Positions 36,938 through 46,291 of a DNA stretch of 64,000 bases are shown piece by piece; position 1 is the first letter of the stretch, and the number at the start of each line of letters is the position of its first letter. The notes beneath the pieces are model-generated. The model ran no database searches, was not told the origin of the DNA, and saw nothing but the letters and a program-made list of their open reading frames with translations. The translations under genes were made by a program, and so were the position numbers. Origin of the DNA: Synergistaceae bacterium (GTDB lineage: Bacteria > Synergistota > Synergistia > Synergistales > Aminobacteriaceae); contig JAFSJJ010000001.1 of the NCBI GenBank assembly GCA_017439345.1, forward strand, positions 1 through 64,000, written 5' to 3'.

Positions 36938-38419
36938 ATGACTCTTGAAGAAGCCTGCTTGTACCTTAACATAAATCCAGACGATGACGATATAAATCTT
37001 GATCAGTTAGAGAAAAATTACAAGACTAAGCTCTCTATATATGACCTCAAGAGATTTAATAACGAAGATAGTCCGGAATATAAAGAAGCTAAGAAAATGC
37101 GTGCTAACATTGAGGAAGCGTATAAATATCTGCTTGATGTCTATGCACAGCTTCATGAACCTGAACACAAAGAGACTCAGAGCGATAATGCATTATTGAA
37201 AGCTGCGTTTGTCATAACGTCTCTTGCTGCGTTATTTCTGACAGGAATTATATTTTACATGAACAGCTCGACTCAAAAAAAGCCTGAACCTGTCCCAGCT
37301 CCTAAGAGTGAACATTCATACGATGAGAAATATGATGCACTTCAAGAACAACTCAATGACTTAAAGAAACGTATGGAAGAAGAACAGACTCAGAAAAAGA
37401 ATCAGACTCAGAATCAAACTCAGAGTCAAAATAAATATGCAGACGTAATCGAAAAGTGCAGGCCTTCAATGGTATTAATCAAGACGATTGCAGGGCAGAC
37501 TACAGGAAGCGGAAGCGGTTTTATAGTCAGCGAAAACGGATACATTCTCACGAATCATCACGTCATAAGCAATGCTGAATATATAAGCGTAACACCCTAT
37601 AACGGCCGTCCTGTTGAAGCCCTCGTGAAAGATTTTGACGCTGTTAATGATATTGCACTCTTGAAAGTTAATAATCTTCACACAAACTATTTGCGAATAA
37701 CAGGAACTCCTCCAAAACTCGGCGAAGAAGTTATCGCGATAGGCAATCCTCAAGGTTTATTTGTAGATAGTGTTTCTAACGGCATTGTTTCAGGTTTCAG
37801 GACGCTTGATAATATTTCATTGCTGCAATTTACTGCGCCTATATCTCAAGGTTCAAGCGGAGGTGCTGTGATTAATCTTAACGGCGAAGTTGTAGGGATG
37901 ACTAAAGGCTATTGGCGTGAGGGTCAAAATCTGAATTTCGCTGTGCCTTCAGATGTCCTGACAAAATTTTTGAACTCAGCTATAAACAAACCTGCACGAG
38001 CATTAGCTAATACACCTGCAAAGAGAAATAATAAAGCTCAACATGAACAATATAAATTTGTCCGCCAAGATGACGGCTACGAAATGTATCTTGACACAGA
38101 AAGCATTGAGTACGACAGACAGACTCATATTGCTTCATTCGTAACTATTTGGATTCCTACTGAGAAATCAAAAATAGAAATGCGCCGAAGTCCTGATTTT
38201 AATATTCCCTATGGTGAAGATGTAGGAATTTGCGCACTCTTATATAACGTAAATTTCAGCGGTAATAAATACGTACATTTAAGAACAGTGAACTTTTGCA
38301 CAAACGGGACTATTGCACGGGATTACATAAAGCCTTATGATGAAATAATATGGCGGACTCCCAAACGGGGCAGCAGAATAGAAGCTCTCATGAAAGAAGT
38401 TAGAAAGTTATTGCGTTAA
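36938..38419 (+). CDS. Membrane-anchored trypsin-like serine protease with J-like N-terminus
   Basis: Domains: an N-terminal J-domain-like helical bundle (about residues 1-75; KANIEEAYKYLLDV style, no HPD motif seen), a membrane helix (FVITSLAALFLTGIIFYMN), a Gln/Lys-rich coiled linker, a trypsin-like domain with His (TNHHVIS), Asp (VNDIALLKV) and Ser (QGSSGGAVINL), and a C-terminal domain (YKFVRQDDGYEMYLDTES). No PDZ domain follows, unlike HtrA/DegP. Topology suggests a cytoplasmic N-terminus and an external protease. It lies 24 bases after the CitG-like gene. Confidence 0.85.
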   Translation: MTLEEACLYLNINPDDDDINLDQLEKNYKTKLSIYDLKRFNNEDSPEYKEAKKMRANIEEAYKYLLDVYAQLHEPEHKETQSDNALLKAAFVITSLAALFLTGIIFYMNSSTQKKPEPVPAPKSEHSYDEKYDALQEQLNDLKKRMEEEQTQKKNQTQNQTQSQNKYADVIEKCRPSMVLIKTIAGQTTGSGSGFIVSENGYILTNHHVISNAEYISVTPYNGRPVEALVKDFDAVNDIALLKVNNLHTNYLRITGTPPKLGEEVIAIGNPQGLFVDSVSNGIVSGFRTLDNISLLQFTAPISQGSSGGAVINLNGEVVGMTKGYWREGQNLNFAVPSDVLTKFLNSAINKPARALANTPAKRNNKAQHEQYKFVRQDDGYEMYLDTESIEYDRQTHIASFVTIWIPTEKSKIEMRRSPDFNIPYGEDVGICALLYNVNFSGNKYVHLRTVNFCTNGTIARDYIKPYDEIIWRTPKRGSRIEALMKEVRKLLR

Positions 38420-38420
38420 T

Positions 38421-38455
38421 AAAAAATCTCCCCCGAAAAATTAATCTCAGGGGAG
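38421..38455 (-). terminator. Terminator for the minus-strand metallo-beta-lactamase gene
   Basis: CTCCCC (38428-38433) pairs with GGGGAG (38450-38455). Read on the minus strand the stem is followed by a T-rich run (A residues 38421-38426). Confidence 0.6.
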
Positions 38456-38465
38456 CAAATAAACT

Positions 38466-39260
38466 CTAAAACTTTTCGTAACCTTGACCGGCCTTCTTAA
38501 TCTTTAATATTCCGGGCGGTGTTATGTGCATTCCTGCAATCGTGATATTTTTATCTGCTGCGTAATCAAGTATCTTTATGCGCGACTCTCTGGCTTTATC
38601 CGGGGCAACGTCATATTTAACGCTCACTTCAGGCATCTTTAACTGGACTTCAGGAAAGTGCATTATGTCGCCGACTATCAAGACTTCATTATTTACATCA
38701 AATACAGTATGGCCGGGCGTATGTCCTGAAGCGTCAAGGGCTTTAATTCCGGAAATAACTTCATCACCGAAATTGAACACGTGAACTCTATCGCCATAAA
38801 GATTCAATGCGTTAATAACTGCCTCGTTCTTAATGTCATTGACCCAGTAAGCGCGCTCGACTTCATTAACGTAAATATCTGCATTTGGGAAAGCTGCTTT
38901 GTTATCCGCGTCAACAAGTCCCCCGAAGTGATCCGGGTGCAGGTGAGTTAATAATATAGTCTTTATGTCTTCAGGCCTGAGTCCATTCTCTGAGAGTCTC
39001 TTGATAATATGACCGTCCCCGAGTCCTGTATCAAATAAAATATTTTCGTCAGGAGTCTTCACGAGAAATGCGAGTATCTGACTCTTCATTTTCATATCAG
39101 GCAATAACTCTTTGAGCTGCGAGTCACTTATCCCGATTAAGAGTCCTGTATTCCCTTCGCCCTGAACGTCAAGCAGAGAGATAACTTCAACCGAAGCAAA
39201 GGCACTTGAGACACTCAAGAGAATAACTGCAAGCGATAATGCTATTAAAAATTTTGACAT
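38466..39260 (-). CDS. Secreted metallo-beta-lactamase-fold hydrolase
   Basis: The 264-residue protein starts at ATG 39260, preceded by GAGGTGA, with a signal peptide (MSKFLIALSLAVILLSVSSAFA). The MBL motif THLHPDHFGG supplies metal ligands, with further His in ASGHTPGHTVF and Asp in VGDIMHFPE. Members resembling this include quorum-quenching lactonases, but substrate cannot be set from sequence alone. It has its own terminator downstream. Confidence 0.85.
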   Translation of the reverse strand: MSKFLIALSLAVILLSVSSAFASVEVISLLDVQGEGNTGLLIGISDSQLKELLPDMKMKSQILAFLVKTPDENILFDTGLGDGHIIKRLSENGLRPEDIKTILLTHLHPDHFGGLVDADNKAAFPNADIYVNEVERAYWVNDIKNEAVINALNLYGDRVHVFNFGDEVISGIKALDASGHTPGHTVFDVNNEVLIVGDIMHFPEVQLKMPEVSVKYDVAPDKARESRIKILDYAADKNITIAGMHITPPGILKIKKAGQGYEKF

Positions 39261-39300
39261 GAGAATCACCTCTTACTAAAAATTTAAAAAATTATATAAC

Positions 39301-39328
39301 TTGACGCAAAAATTTTCGCGTGTATAAT
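39301..39328 (+). promoter_or_regulatory. Promoter of tRNA-Leu
   Basis: TTGACG (39301-39306), 16-base spacer, TATAAT (39323-39328), 26 bases before the tRNA 5' end. This is close to the sigma70 consensus. Confidence 0.75.
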
Positions 39329-39354
39329 AACTCTCTGTCATGCCTCGAACATTC

Positions 39355-39442
39355 GCGGGGGTGGCGGAATTGGTAGACGCGCAAGACTAAGGATCTTGTG
39401 ACCAATTTAAGTGTCGTGGGAGTTCGATTCTCCCCCTCCGCA
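39355..39442 (+). tRNA. tRNA-Leu (anticodon AAG)
   Basis: A class II tRNA with a 7-bp acceptor (GCGGGGG with CCTCCGC), a long variable arm, a T stem GGGAG/CTCCC around TTCGATT, and an anticodon stem CAAGA/TCTTG with loop CTAAGGA, so the anticodon is AAG. No CCA is encoded after the discriminator A (next bases TAG). Confidence 0.93.
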
Positions 39443-39453
39443 TAGAAAATATT

Positions 39454-39490
39454 TCCCTCTGGAGCTATATCACTTCAGGGGGATTTATTT
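39454..39490 (+). terminator. Terminator downstream of tRNA-Leu
   Basis: TCCCTCTGGA (39454-39463) pairs with TTCAGGGGGA (39474-39483), then TTTATTTT. It overlaps the end of the convergent gene and could work in both directions. Confidence 0.55.
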
Positions 39491-39776
39491 TGTTCACAGC
39501 TTTATCTTTCTCTTTCATAACCGGTAATAACTCTTCATCGAGTTCGTTAATGTCAATTTCGTAGCGCGCCTTAATCCCATAGACATCAACAAGGGCATCA
39601 AGCACCGAGCCTTTCAAGCCCCTTCTATCTGAGTCAGGTTCAGGCAGAATTATTACCCTGTATGAGTCCTTGCTTAACTGTTCAAGCCTGTAATCTTTTA
39701 CTTCACGAACAAGAGCAAATCTCGCAGATAAAACTTCTTCGCTTACTTCATGACCTGTTAGAGTTCGAGTTATCAT
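39465..39776 (-). CDS. Hypothetical protein, weakly like an adenylating-enzyme C-terminal subdomain
   Basis: The 103-residue sequence (VSEEVLSARFALVREVKDYR, then LEQLSKDSYRVIIL) loosely resembles the C-terminal lid of PaaK-type AMP-forming ligases. There is no AMP-binding core in the window, so it may be a stand-alone small protein or a relic. It overlaps the FNT stop/start by one base and probably shares its transcript. Confidence 0.5.
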   Translation of the reverse strand: MITRTLTGHEVSEEVLSARFALVREVKDYRLEQLSKDSYRVIILPEPDSDRRGLKGSVLDALVDVYGIKARYEIDINELDEELLPVMKEKDKAVNKINPPEVI

Positions 39777-40597
39777 TATTTACACCTCCTGTATATAAGC
39801 CAGTATGCAAGACCTACGAATAACGCCCCGCCTAAAATATTTCCCAGAGTCACCGGCAAAAGATTATTCACGAACATTGAAGACCAGGATAAATTATTAA
39901 TTGCAGGTTGTGAAAGTCCCGACTCAATAGCTTTATTCACGTAAGAAAGATTACACTTTGCGAATATACCTGCTGAAATATAATACATGTTCGCTATACT
40001 ATGTTCAAAGCCTGACGCAACGAATACCCAAATCGGAAAGAATGCAGATGACGCCTTGCCTATGAAGTCATCAGCACCGAAAGACATCCACACAGCAAGA
40101 CACACAAGCCAGTTGCATAATATTCCCATCACGAAAGCACTAGAGAACGAGAGAGAAACTTTATTTGCGGCAGTCTTTATTGTGTAAGCTCCAAGAAGTC
40201 CGGAATTAATATCAAGCTGTCCCGACAAGTTAATTAACAGCGCAAGTAACACACTCCCGGCCAAGTTGCCAAGATAAACAATCAGCCACGAACGCAATAA
40301 TTTTACAAGAGTAATTTTTCTCTCAGCAAGCGATATTATCATTAAAGAATTTCCCGTGAATAATTCTGCTCCTGCAGCGAGAACCATAATCAAGCCCGCA
40401 GGAAATATCAAGCCTCCGATAAATTTTGCAATGTTTGCAGATTCTATCGTGTGAGTTGCCATGCTCGAAGCCTCAGCACCGAACGCTATGAAAGCTCCTG
40501 CAAGTGTGCCGAGTAAGAATTGATTTACGCATGAAAGATTTGCTTTATTCTCTCCGATAGTGATTGCTTTATTTGCTATTTCTGACGGTGTAAGCAT
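39776..40597 (-). CDS. Formate/nitrite transporter (FNT) family channel
   Basis: The 273-residue protein has six hydrophobic helices and FNT signatures: FLLGTLAGAFIAFGA, FPAGLIMVLAAGAELFTGNS, SWLIVYLGNLAGS, LCNWLVCLAVWMS and NLLPVTLGNILGGA. Members (FocA, NirC) move formate, nitrite or hydrosulfide anions. For a fermenting anaerobe, formate is the likely substrate, but this is inference. It reads divergently from the flavin reductase gene. Confidence 0.92.
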   Translation of the reverse strand: MLTPSEIANKAITIGENKANLSCVNQFLLGTLAGAFIAFGAEASSMATHTIESANIAKFIGGLIFPAGLIMVLAAGAELFTGNSLMIISLAERKITLVKLLRSWLIVYLGNLAGSVLLALLINLSGQLDINSGLLGAYTIKTAANKVSLSFSSAFVMGILCNWLVCLAVWMSFGADDFIGKASSAFFPIWVFVASGFEHSIANMYYISAGIFAKCNLSYVNKAIESGLSQPAINNLSWSSMFVNNLLPVTLGNILGGALFVGLAYWLIYRRCK

Positions 40598-40714
40598 GAA
40601 AAATTATTCCCCCTTATGAATTAATTTGCGAAAAAATTATATAGCAAAAAATTTTGTTGTGTGTTATGTTTTGCGGGTTCCATAAAAAATTTTTATAAAG
40701 GAGTAATTCAACAC

Positions 40715-43222
40715 ATGAGAAAAAGTTTTTATTTAGCGTTATGTCTGGTTCTCATAGCGTCAATTGCTTTTGCAGGAGTCTTCACTCCCGGAACTTACGA
40801 GGGCAAGGGCAAAGGCTACAGCGAGACAGATGATGTTACAGTCAAAGTTACTGTTAATGATGATGTCATCACAGGTGTTGAGATTGACGGAGTCGGTGAA
40901 GTCCCCTTCGGAGTGCCTTTATTTGACACTTACGCAAAATCTTTAATCGGTAGAACTGACTCAAAGATTGATGCAGTCTCAGGAGCTACGATGACACGTG
41001 ACGGAATTGCTCAGGCTGTAGACAGGGCATTGGCTCAGGCAAGGGGCGAGAAGTCAGAGAATAACGCTCCTGTATCGTTCACACCGGGCGAGTACACAGA
41101 GAGCGCACCCGGTTATAACGGTGATGTTACTGTAAAAGTGAATTTTGACGCTGAGAAAGTTACGGCAATTGAAGTAGTCTCTCACAAAGAAACTGCTCAC
41201 GTAGGAGACATAGCTTTTGATATTATGATCCCCGAAATGATCCAGGCTAACGGCTCAGGGGTCGATGCTGTATCAGGAGCAACGTTCTCGACTAGGGCAT
41301 TACGCAACGCAGTGAACGAAGCAGCAGCTAAGGCAAATTGCACTAACCTCGAAAAATTCATGTCGTCCAAAGTCGAACGCAAGGCACAGGCTCCCATAAA
41401 GCTCAATTATGACGTTATTATAGTCGGAGCAGGAGGAGCAGGAGTCGCAGCAGCAGCTCAGGCAGCACAATACGGCAACAAAGTATTAATCATCGAGAGA
41501 AATGCAGAGGTCGGCGGAAATACCCTGGTGTCAGGCGGTCAATATCAATCAGTCATGCCCTATCTTGTTTGGGACCCGGCAAATCCTGACGCAACAACAG
41601 GAGTCTACGCTTTCAACGGTCAGACTTACGAGAAAGTTAAGAGCGTTCCGGGCTGTATTAATGAGCTTAAAATGATTCTTAACTGGAACGAAGCAAAATT
41701 TGACGAAGAGTATTACAAGACCCATGAATACGTTGCAGGAGACGCAGCAGAACTCTCAAAGCACGGAGTCCACTCTGAATATTTACCCGTATTGAAGGCC
41801 CTCAAGGCAGAAATCAAAGCATATCTTGACTGGGCACAGCCTAAACTCGACGCTGGAATCCCTGAGAATCAATTAGCTTTATTCTCGACTCTGAACCTTC
41901 ACATATTCCAGACCTATTACGGAGGCTTGAGACAGTCAGCGGACAAATCACAATGGATCTACGGCGATGTTGCACTCGTTAAGCAGTTCATAGAGAAGGC
42001 TCAAGGTCTCAAGGAGTGGCTCGAGTCAATGGGCTCTACTTTCCATGAAGACACCCAGCAGACTTTAATAGGCGCGCTCTGGTATCGTGAGAATGAATTC
42101 ATCGGTGCTGAAGTCGACACTGACGGGGACGGCGTTAAAGAAAATTATCCGGGACGCTGGGGAACGTATTTCGTAGCTCCTATAACTGCATTCATGAAAG
42201 CTGATAAAGATAATCAAATCATGCTCAGGACAAGCGTTACTGAATTAATCAAAGAAGGCAGGAGAGTCATAGGCGTCAAGGCAAAACGTTATGACGGCAC
42301 AGAAATTACAGCTTATGCAAAGAAGGGCGTAATTCTCGCAACAGGAGGCTATGCTGCTAATCTCGTGAAAGTCGTTGCTGAAAATGTTTACTGGTCGCCT
42401 GAATACTTATCTACAACTACAAAGACAACTAACAGGTCATCACTTCAGGGCGATGGTATAACAATGGCTCAGAAGTCGGGGGCAGCTGTTACGGGAATGG
42501 GCTTCACTCAATTAATGCCTATTTCATGGATTGACAACGGTAATCTTGCATTCGGAGGCGGTAACTATGCCTGCTGGATTAACCCTAACACCGGACACAG
42601 ATTCGTTGATGAAGGCAGTGAACGCGATGTATTATCACTTGCAGAATTCAAAAACGGCATGGATTACAAAGGCAGTAAAGGCGTATTTCTCGAATTCTAT
42701 AACGTTGCCCAGAAGATGCCCGCACCGACTCAGCTTCCTGAAACAGGAGACTTTCCCGGCAGATATTACAGGCGCAAAATTTCCGAACTTCCCGAACTCT
42801 TTAAAGAATTAGGAGTCAAAGCTGATCCCAAAGTCGTAGAGCAGACTATCAGGGCATATGACAAGGCAGTCATGACAGGGAGCGAATTCCCCGACGTAGG
42901 CAAGGCTATAGCGTCAAGACCTGTAGGAAACGTAGAGAAAAATTCAGACGGAAGCTATAACGTTGACTCATACAATCTTGATGACACTGTTATGACAATA
43001 AGGCTAATGGCACCGAGTACCCATCACACTATGGGAGGGCTTGTAGTGGACCTTGACAGACATGTTTTGACACCTGAGAAGAGAATCATTCCCGGACTTT
43101 ACGCAGCTGGTGAAGTTACAGGAGGCATTCACGGAGGCAACAGGCTTGGAGGCAACGCAATAACAGAGATATTTGTATCGGGTCGAATTGCCGCAGCGTC
43201 CCTCAATGCAGACAATCAATAA
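40715..43222 (+). CDS. Secreted FMN-binding flavoprotein reductase (fumarate/urocanate reductase-like)
   Basis: The 835-residue protein starts at ATG 40715 (AAGGAG upstream) with a signal peptide (KSFYLALCLVLIASIAFAG). Two FMN_bind domains follow, each with the SGATxT/S flavinylation motif (DAVSGATMT and DAVSGATFS). A large FAD_binding_2 domain begins VIIVGAGGAGVAAAAQAA, with a C-terminal HTMGGLVVD and GGIHGGNRLGGNAI. This matches flavin-based periplasmic reductases that use organic electron acceptors (fumarate, urocanate, acrylate types). It carries no haem motif (CxxCH) or membrane anchor, so electrons must come through another carrier. The exact acceptor is not deducible here. Confidence 0.9.
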   Translation: MRKSFYLALCLVLIASIAFAGVFTPGTYEGKGKGYSETDDVTVKVTVNDDVITGVEIDGVGEVPFGVPLFDTYAKSLIGRTDSKIDAVSGATMTRDGIAQAVDRALAQARGEKSENNAPVSFTPGEYTESAPGYNGDVTVKVNFDAEKVTAIEVVSHKETAHVGDIAFDIMIPEMIQANGSGVDAVSGATFSTRALRNAVNEAAAKANCTNLEKFMSSKVERKAQAPIKLNYDVIIVGAGGAGVAAAAQAAQYGNKVLIIERNAEVGGNTLVSGGQYQSVMPYLVWDPANPDATTGVYAFNGQTYEKVKSVPGCINELKMILNWNEAKFDEEYYKTHEYVAGDAAELSKHGVHSEYLPVLKALKAEIKAYLDWAQPKLDAGIPENQLALFSTLNLHIFQTYYGGLRQSADKSQWIYGDVALVKQFIEKAQGLKEWLESMGSTFHEDTQQTLIGALWYRENEFIGAEVDTDGDGVKENYPGRWGTYFVAPITAFMKADKDNQIMLRTSVTELIKEGRRVIGVKAKRYDGTEITAYAKKGVILATGGYAANLVKVVAENVYWSPEYLSTTTKTTNRSSLQGDGITMAQKSGAAVTGMGFTQLMPISWIDNGNLAFGGGNYACWINPNTGHRFVDEGSERDVLSLAEFKNGMDYKGSKGVFLEFYNVAQKMPAPTQLPETGDFPGRYYRRKISELPELFKELGVKADPKVVEQTIRAYDKAVMTGSEFPDVGKAIASRPVGNVEKNSDGSYNVDSYNLDDTVMTIRLMAPSTHHTMGGLVVDLDRHVLTPEKRIIPGLYAAGEVTGGIHGGNRLGGNAITEIFVSGRIAAASLNADNQ

Positions 43223-43282
43223 TTTATAATTAGGCGGCTGGAGTCAAATCCGGCTGCTTTATTTTATTAAGGAGTGATGTTA

Positions 43283-43942
43283 ATGATTACAAAAATTTTG
43301 ATTCTATCAGCGTTAATATTTGCGTCTCCTGTTTATGCTTATGACTGGGTCAGCGAGTTAGAGATTGCTCAAGATCCTGATATAAAACAGATTGTTACAG
43401 TCAAAGGCACTAAAGGCTCAGAGGCAGAATTTACCCTTCATGAGAAAGATTCGGGCGGCTGGTATGAAGTCGTAACGTGCAAGGCTTATATCGGCAAGAA
43501 GGGCTTCGGCAAGAGCAGAGAAGGCGACATGAAGACTCCTCAAGGCATGTTTAAATTCACCAAAGCATTCGGCATTGAAGACGACCCCGGAAGCGTCATG
43601 TATTACACCAAAGTTGATGACTCTCATTACTGGGTCGGAGACTCGCAATCAGAATATTATAATCAGTTCGTATCAACACAGGATTTTGACGAGTTCAACA
43701 AGAAAGCCAGCGAACATATTATTGACTACAAGCAGGCCTATAAATACTGCCTCAATATCAGCTACAACGAAGACGGAGTCCCTAACAGGGGAAGTGCTAT
43801 ATTCCTTCACTGCCAGACGAATAATAAATTCACTGCCGGATGTGTTGCTATTCCCGAAAAAGACATGATAAAAGTTTTAAAGCACGTCAACAGCGAGTGC
43901 GTTGTCATAATGGACACTGCAAAGAACATAATGAATTATTAA
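43283..43942 (+). CDS. Secreted L,D-transpeptidase-family protein
   Basis: The 219-residue protein has a signal peptide (ITKILILSALIFASPVYAY) and a YkuD-like core: GDMKTPQGMFKFTKAFG, IFLHCQ (His) and FTAGCVAIP (Cys). The usual SxGCxR reads TAGCVA. These proteins catalyse or resemble 3-3 peptidoglycan cross-linking. The start at 43283 is set by AAGGAG eight bases upstream. Confidence 0.85.
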   Translation: MITKILILSALIFASPVYAYDWVSELEIAQDPDIKQIVTVKGTKGSEAEFTLHEKDSGGWYEVVTCKAYIGKKGFGKSREGDMKTPQGMFKFTKAFGIEDDPGSVMYYTKVDDSHYWVGDSQSEYYNQFVSTQDFDEFNKKASEHIIDYKQAYKYCLNISYNEDGVPNRGSAIFLHCQTNNKFTAGCVAIPEKDMIKVLKHVNSECVVIMDTAKNIMNY

Positions 43943-43944
43943 GC

Positions 43945-44469
43945 ATGAAAATATTTCTTGATTTATTTATCACGTTCGCAAAAATCGGCGCAATAACTTT
44001 CGGGGGAGGTTATGCGATGCTGCCAATCTTACAGCGTGAAATCGTAGAGAACAAGCACTGGGGCAAAGACGAAGAACTTGCGGACTATTATGCAATCGGC
44101 CAATGTACTCCCGGAGTCATAGCTGTCAACGTAGCGACTTTCATAGGACGTAAGAAAGCAGGCAATATAGGGGGCATTATCGCTACTCTCGGCGTAGTGT
44201 TCCCGTCGATAATAATAATCTCGTTATTAGCAGGTGTCATCAAGACAATAGAAAATCTCGAATGGGTCAAACATGCCTTCTCAGGTATAAGAGTCTGCGT
44301 GTGCGTGTTGATCTTCAATGCTGTGATAAAACTCTTCAAGAGCGCAATTATAGACAAGAAGACTCTATGCATATATATTCTGGTTCTTGCAGGTTCATTC
44401 GCGTTAAATATCTCTCCTGTAATATTTGTATTTCTCGCAGGAGCAGCAGGAGTGTTATTAAAGTCATGA
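43945..44469 (+). CDS. Chromate transporter family, first half
   Basis: A 174-residue half-size CHR protein with FAKIGAITFGGGYAMLPILQ, the TPGVIAVNVATFIGRKKAG segment and several helices. Half-size members work as pairs with the next gene. It starts two bases after the L,D-transpeptidase stop. The substrate of this short form, beyond chromate efflux in well-studied members, is not established. Confidence 0.9.
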   Translation: MKIFLDLFITFAKIGAITFGGGYAMLPILQREIVENKHWGKDEELADYYAIGQCTPGVIAVNVATFIGRKKAGNIGGIIATLGVVFPSIIIISLLAGVIKTIENLEWVKHAFSGIRVCVCVLIFNAVIKLFKSAIIDKKTLCIYILVLAGSFALNISPVIFVFLAGAAGVLLKS

Positions 44470-45020
44470 TATACATAAAACTTTTCTGGGAATTTTTTCA
44501 GACAGGACTCTTTGCAGTCGGCGGAGGCATGGCAACACTACCATTCTTATACGATATTTCAGACAGGACGGGCTGGTTCACTCATCAGCAGTTAGCGGAC
44601 ATGATAGCAGTCAGCGAGTCAACTCCAGGACCTATAGGCGTGAACATGGCGACTTACTCAGGATATATAACGGCAGGCATTCCAGGTGCGATTATATCTA
44701 CACTTGGCCTGATAACTCCAAGCATTATAGTTATATTGATTGTCTCAGCGTTTCTCTATGCGTTTCGTGATAATAAATACGTTAATGCGGTGTTCTACGG
44801 CTTAAGACCAGCGAGCGCGGCAATGATTACAGCAGCAGGGTTAATCGTAGCGCGAATAACTTTTATTCAAGCAGGAAGCATGTTAAATCTTAACGTTAAA
44901 GCAATAATTCTTGCAGGAGTCTTACTTGTCTTAACTCATGCAGTGAACTTCACGAAGAAATTACACCCTGTAATCTGGATATTTATTTCTGCTCTGGCAG
45001 GGATAATCTTTAATTATTAA
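44466..45020 (+). CDS. Chromate transporter family, second half
   Basis: The 184-residue partner of the previous gene overlaps it by ATGA. It has FFQTGLFAVGGGMATLPF and STPGPIGVNMATYSGYITA, the mirrored halves of the CHR fold. Both halves are needed for the usual two-domain protein. Confidence 0.9.
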   Translation: MIYIKLFWEFFQTGLFAVGGGMATLPFLYDISDRTGWFTHQQLADMIAVSESTPGPIGVNMATYSGYITAGIPGAIISTLGLITPSIIVILIVSAFLYAFRDNKYVNAVFYGLRPASAAMITAAGLIVARITFIQAGSMLNLNVKAIILAGVLLVLTHAVNFTKKLHPVIWIFISALAGIIFNY

Positions 45021-45025
45021 TCAGC

Positions 45026-45061
45026 GAGGCCCGCAAGGTTTTGTGAGCCTCAAAAATTTTT
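45026..45061 (+). terminator. Terminator after the chromate transporter pair
   Basis: GAGGC (45026-45030) pairs with GCCTC (45047-45051), followed by AAAAATTTTTT. The gene on the other strand ends at 45061. Confidence 0.55.
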
Positions 45062-46125
45062 TAACGTTTTATATCATAATTCATGTTCATGATATTCAGA
45101 ATGCTGCTGACATCGTCCGTTATATTGCCGTCTCCTCTGATTGTGTGCTTGATAACACTGCTGGCAACCGCAAAGTTTACCATGTCCTCAGGCTTGTAAT
45201 TATTCATCATCGCATAGATTAAACCTGATGCAAACGCATCACCGCCGCCGACTCTGTCAAGAATAGTGAACGTGAATAACTTGCTCTCGTAAGTTGTATC
45301 ACCATACCACATGAAGGCTTTGAGGCTGTTCTCGCTCCCTGAATGAACGTATCTTACATGACGGGCAATGCACTTAATATTAGGATAACGCTTCACGAAC
45401 TCCCGAAATATTTTATCCTGCTGTTCGTAATTCGGCTGTAAGGGGACTCCGTCCTTGAAGTCGCCTTTAGAGTGATCGTTCTCATCTTTCCATAAGTGAT
45501 AAGGCTCAATCCCTAATAACACATCAACATACGGGAGGCATAACGTGCAGAAGTCTCTTGCCTCGTCCCAAGTCCATAGGGTGCTCCTGAAATTTCCGTC
45601 AAAGCTGACGATTAAATTTTTCTCCCGCGCATGACGTAATATTCTCAACATGAAATCTTTGCAGCTCTGAGAAAGTGCAGGAGTTATCCCGCTCAAGTGA
45701 AGCCATGAGAAGCCCTCAAGCAGTGAGTCAAGATTAACTTTCGAGAAGTCATATTCAGTGATTGCGCTGTGCTGCCTGTCATAAGTAACTTTGCTCGGTC
45801 TGATTCCGTAACCCGTCTCAAGATAATATGTGCCGAGTCTGTGAGTCGGAGTCTCTTCGGTAGTGCTGAGTATCACCGGTGAACAGTGAACATCGTTGCT
45901 TCGGAGCATTCTGACAGCCCCTTTGCCCAGTGAGTTATCAGGGACTACGCTGAAAAATGAGCTGTCGATTCCCAAATTAGCCAGAGCAAGAGCTATATTC
46001 GCCTCACTGCCCCCGTAGCTTGCCTCGAAACTTGTTGCGACTCGAATCTTGTCATAGTTAGGAGGAGTCAGCCTTAACATAATTTCACCGAACGTTATAA
46101 ATTTCTTCTTTGCATTATTATTCAT
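45061..46125 (-). CDS. kdgK: 2-dehydro-3-deoxygluconokinase (PfkB family)
   Basis: The enzyme phosphorylates KDG, the product of altronate dehydratase. The 354-residue sequence has the PfkB N-terminal block (SYGGSEANIALALANLG), the YYLETGYGIRPS substrate region and the C-terminal catalytic motif DRVGGGDAFASGLIYAM. I use ATG 46125 (AGGGTG nearby). It lies about 20 kb from uxaA and uxaC and could complete their route up to KDPG. The closest aldolase (kdgA) is not in view. Confidence 0.88.
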   Translation of the reverse strand: MNNNAKKKFITFGEIMLRLTPPNYDKIRVATSFEASYGGSEANIALALANLGIDSSFFSVVPDNSLGKGAVRMLRSNDVHCSPVILSTTEETPTHRLGTYYLETGYGIRPSKVTYDRQHSAITEYDFSKVNLDSLLEGFSWLHLSGITPALSQSCKDFMLRILRHAREKNLIVSFDGNFRSTLWTWDEARDFCTLCLPYVDVLLGIEPYHLWKDENDHSKGDFKDGVPLQPNYEQQDKIFREFVKRYPNIKCIARHVRYVHSGSENSLKAFMWYGDTTYESKLFTFTILDRVGGGDAFASGLIYAMMNNYKPEDMVNFAVASSVIKHTIRGDGNITDDVSSILNIMNMNYDIKR

Positions 46126-46291
46126 TCGTTTCACCCTTTTTGAGTCTGAATTTATACGCGTGATTAAAATTTTAAGTGGAATAGAGTGAATTATATAGCA
46201 AATATTATTTTTTCGTGTCAGGTTTTATTTTTGTGATAATATCTACAAATTGCAATTACGTAAATAATGAATCAGGAGGCAAAAATTTTTA

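Noticed and set aside
46135-46291. T-box leader before ileS
   Set aside because: The region is short and lacks the TGGNACCGCG-type antiterminator sequence and a terminator hairpin.
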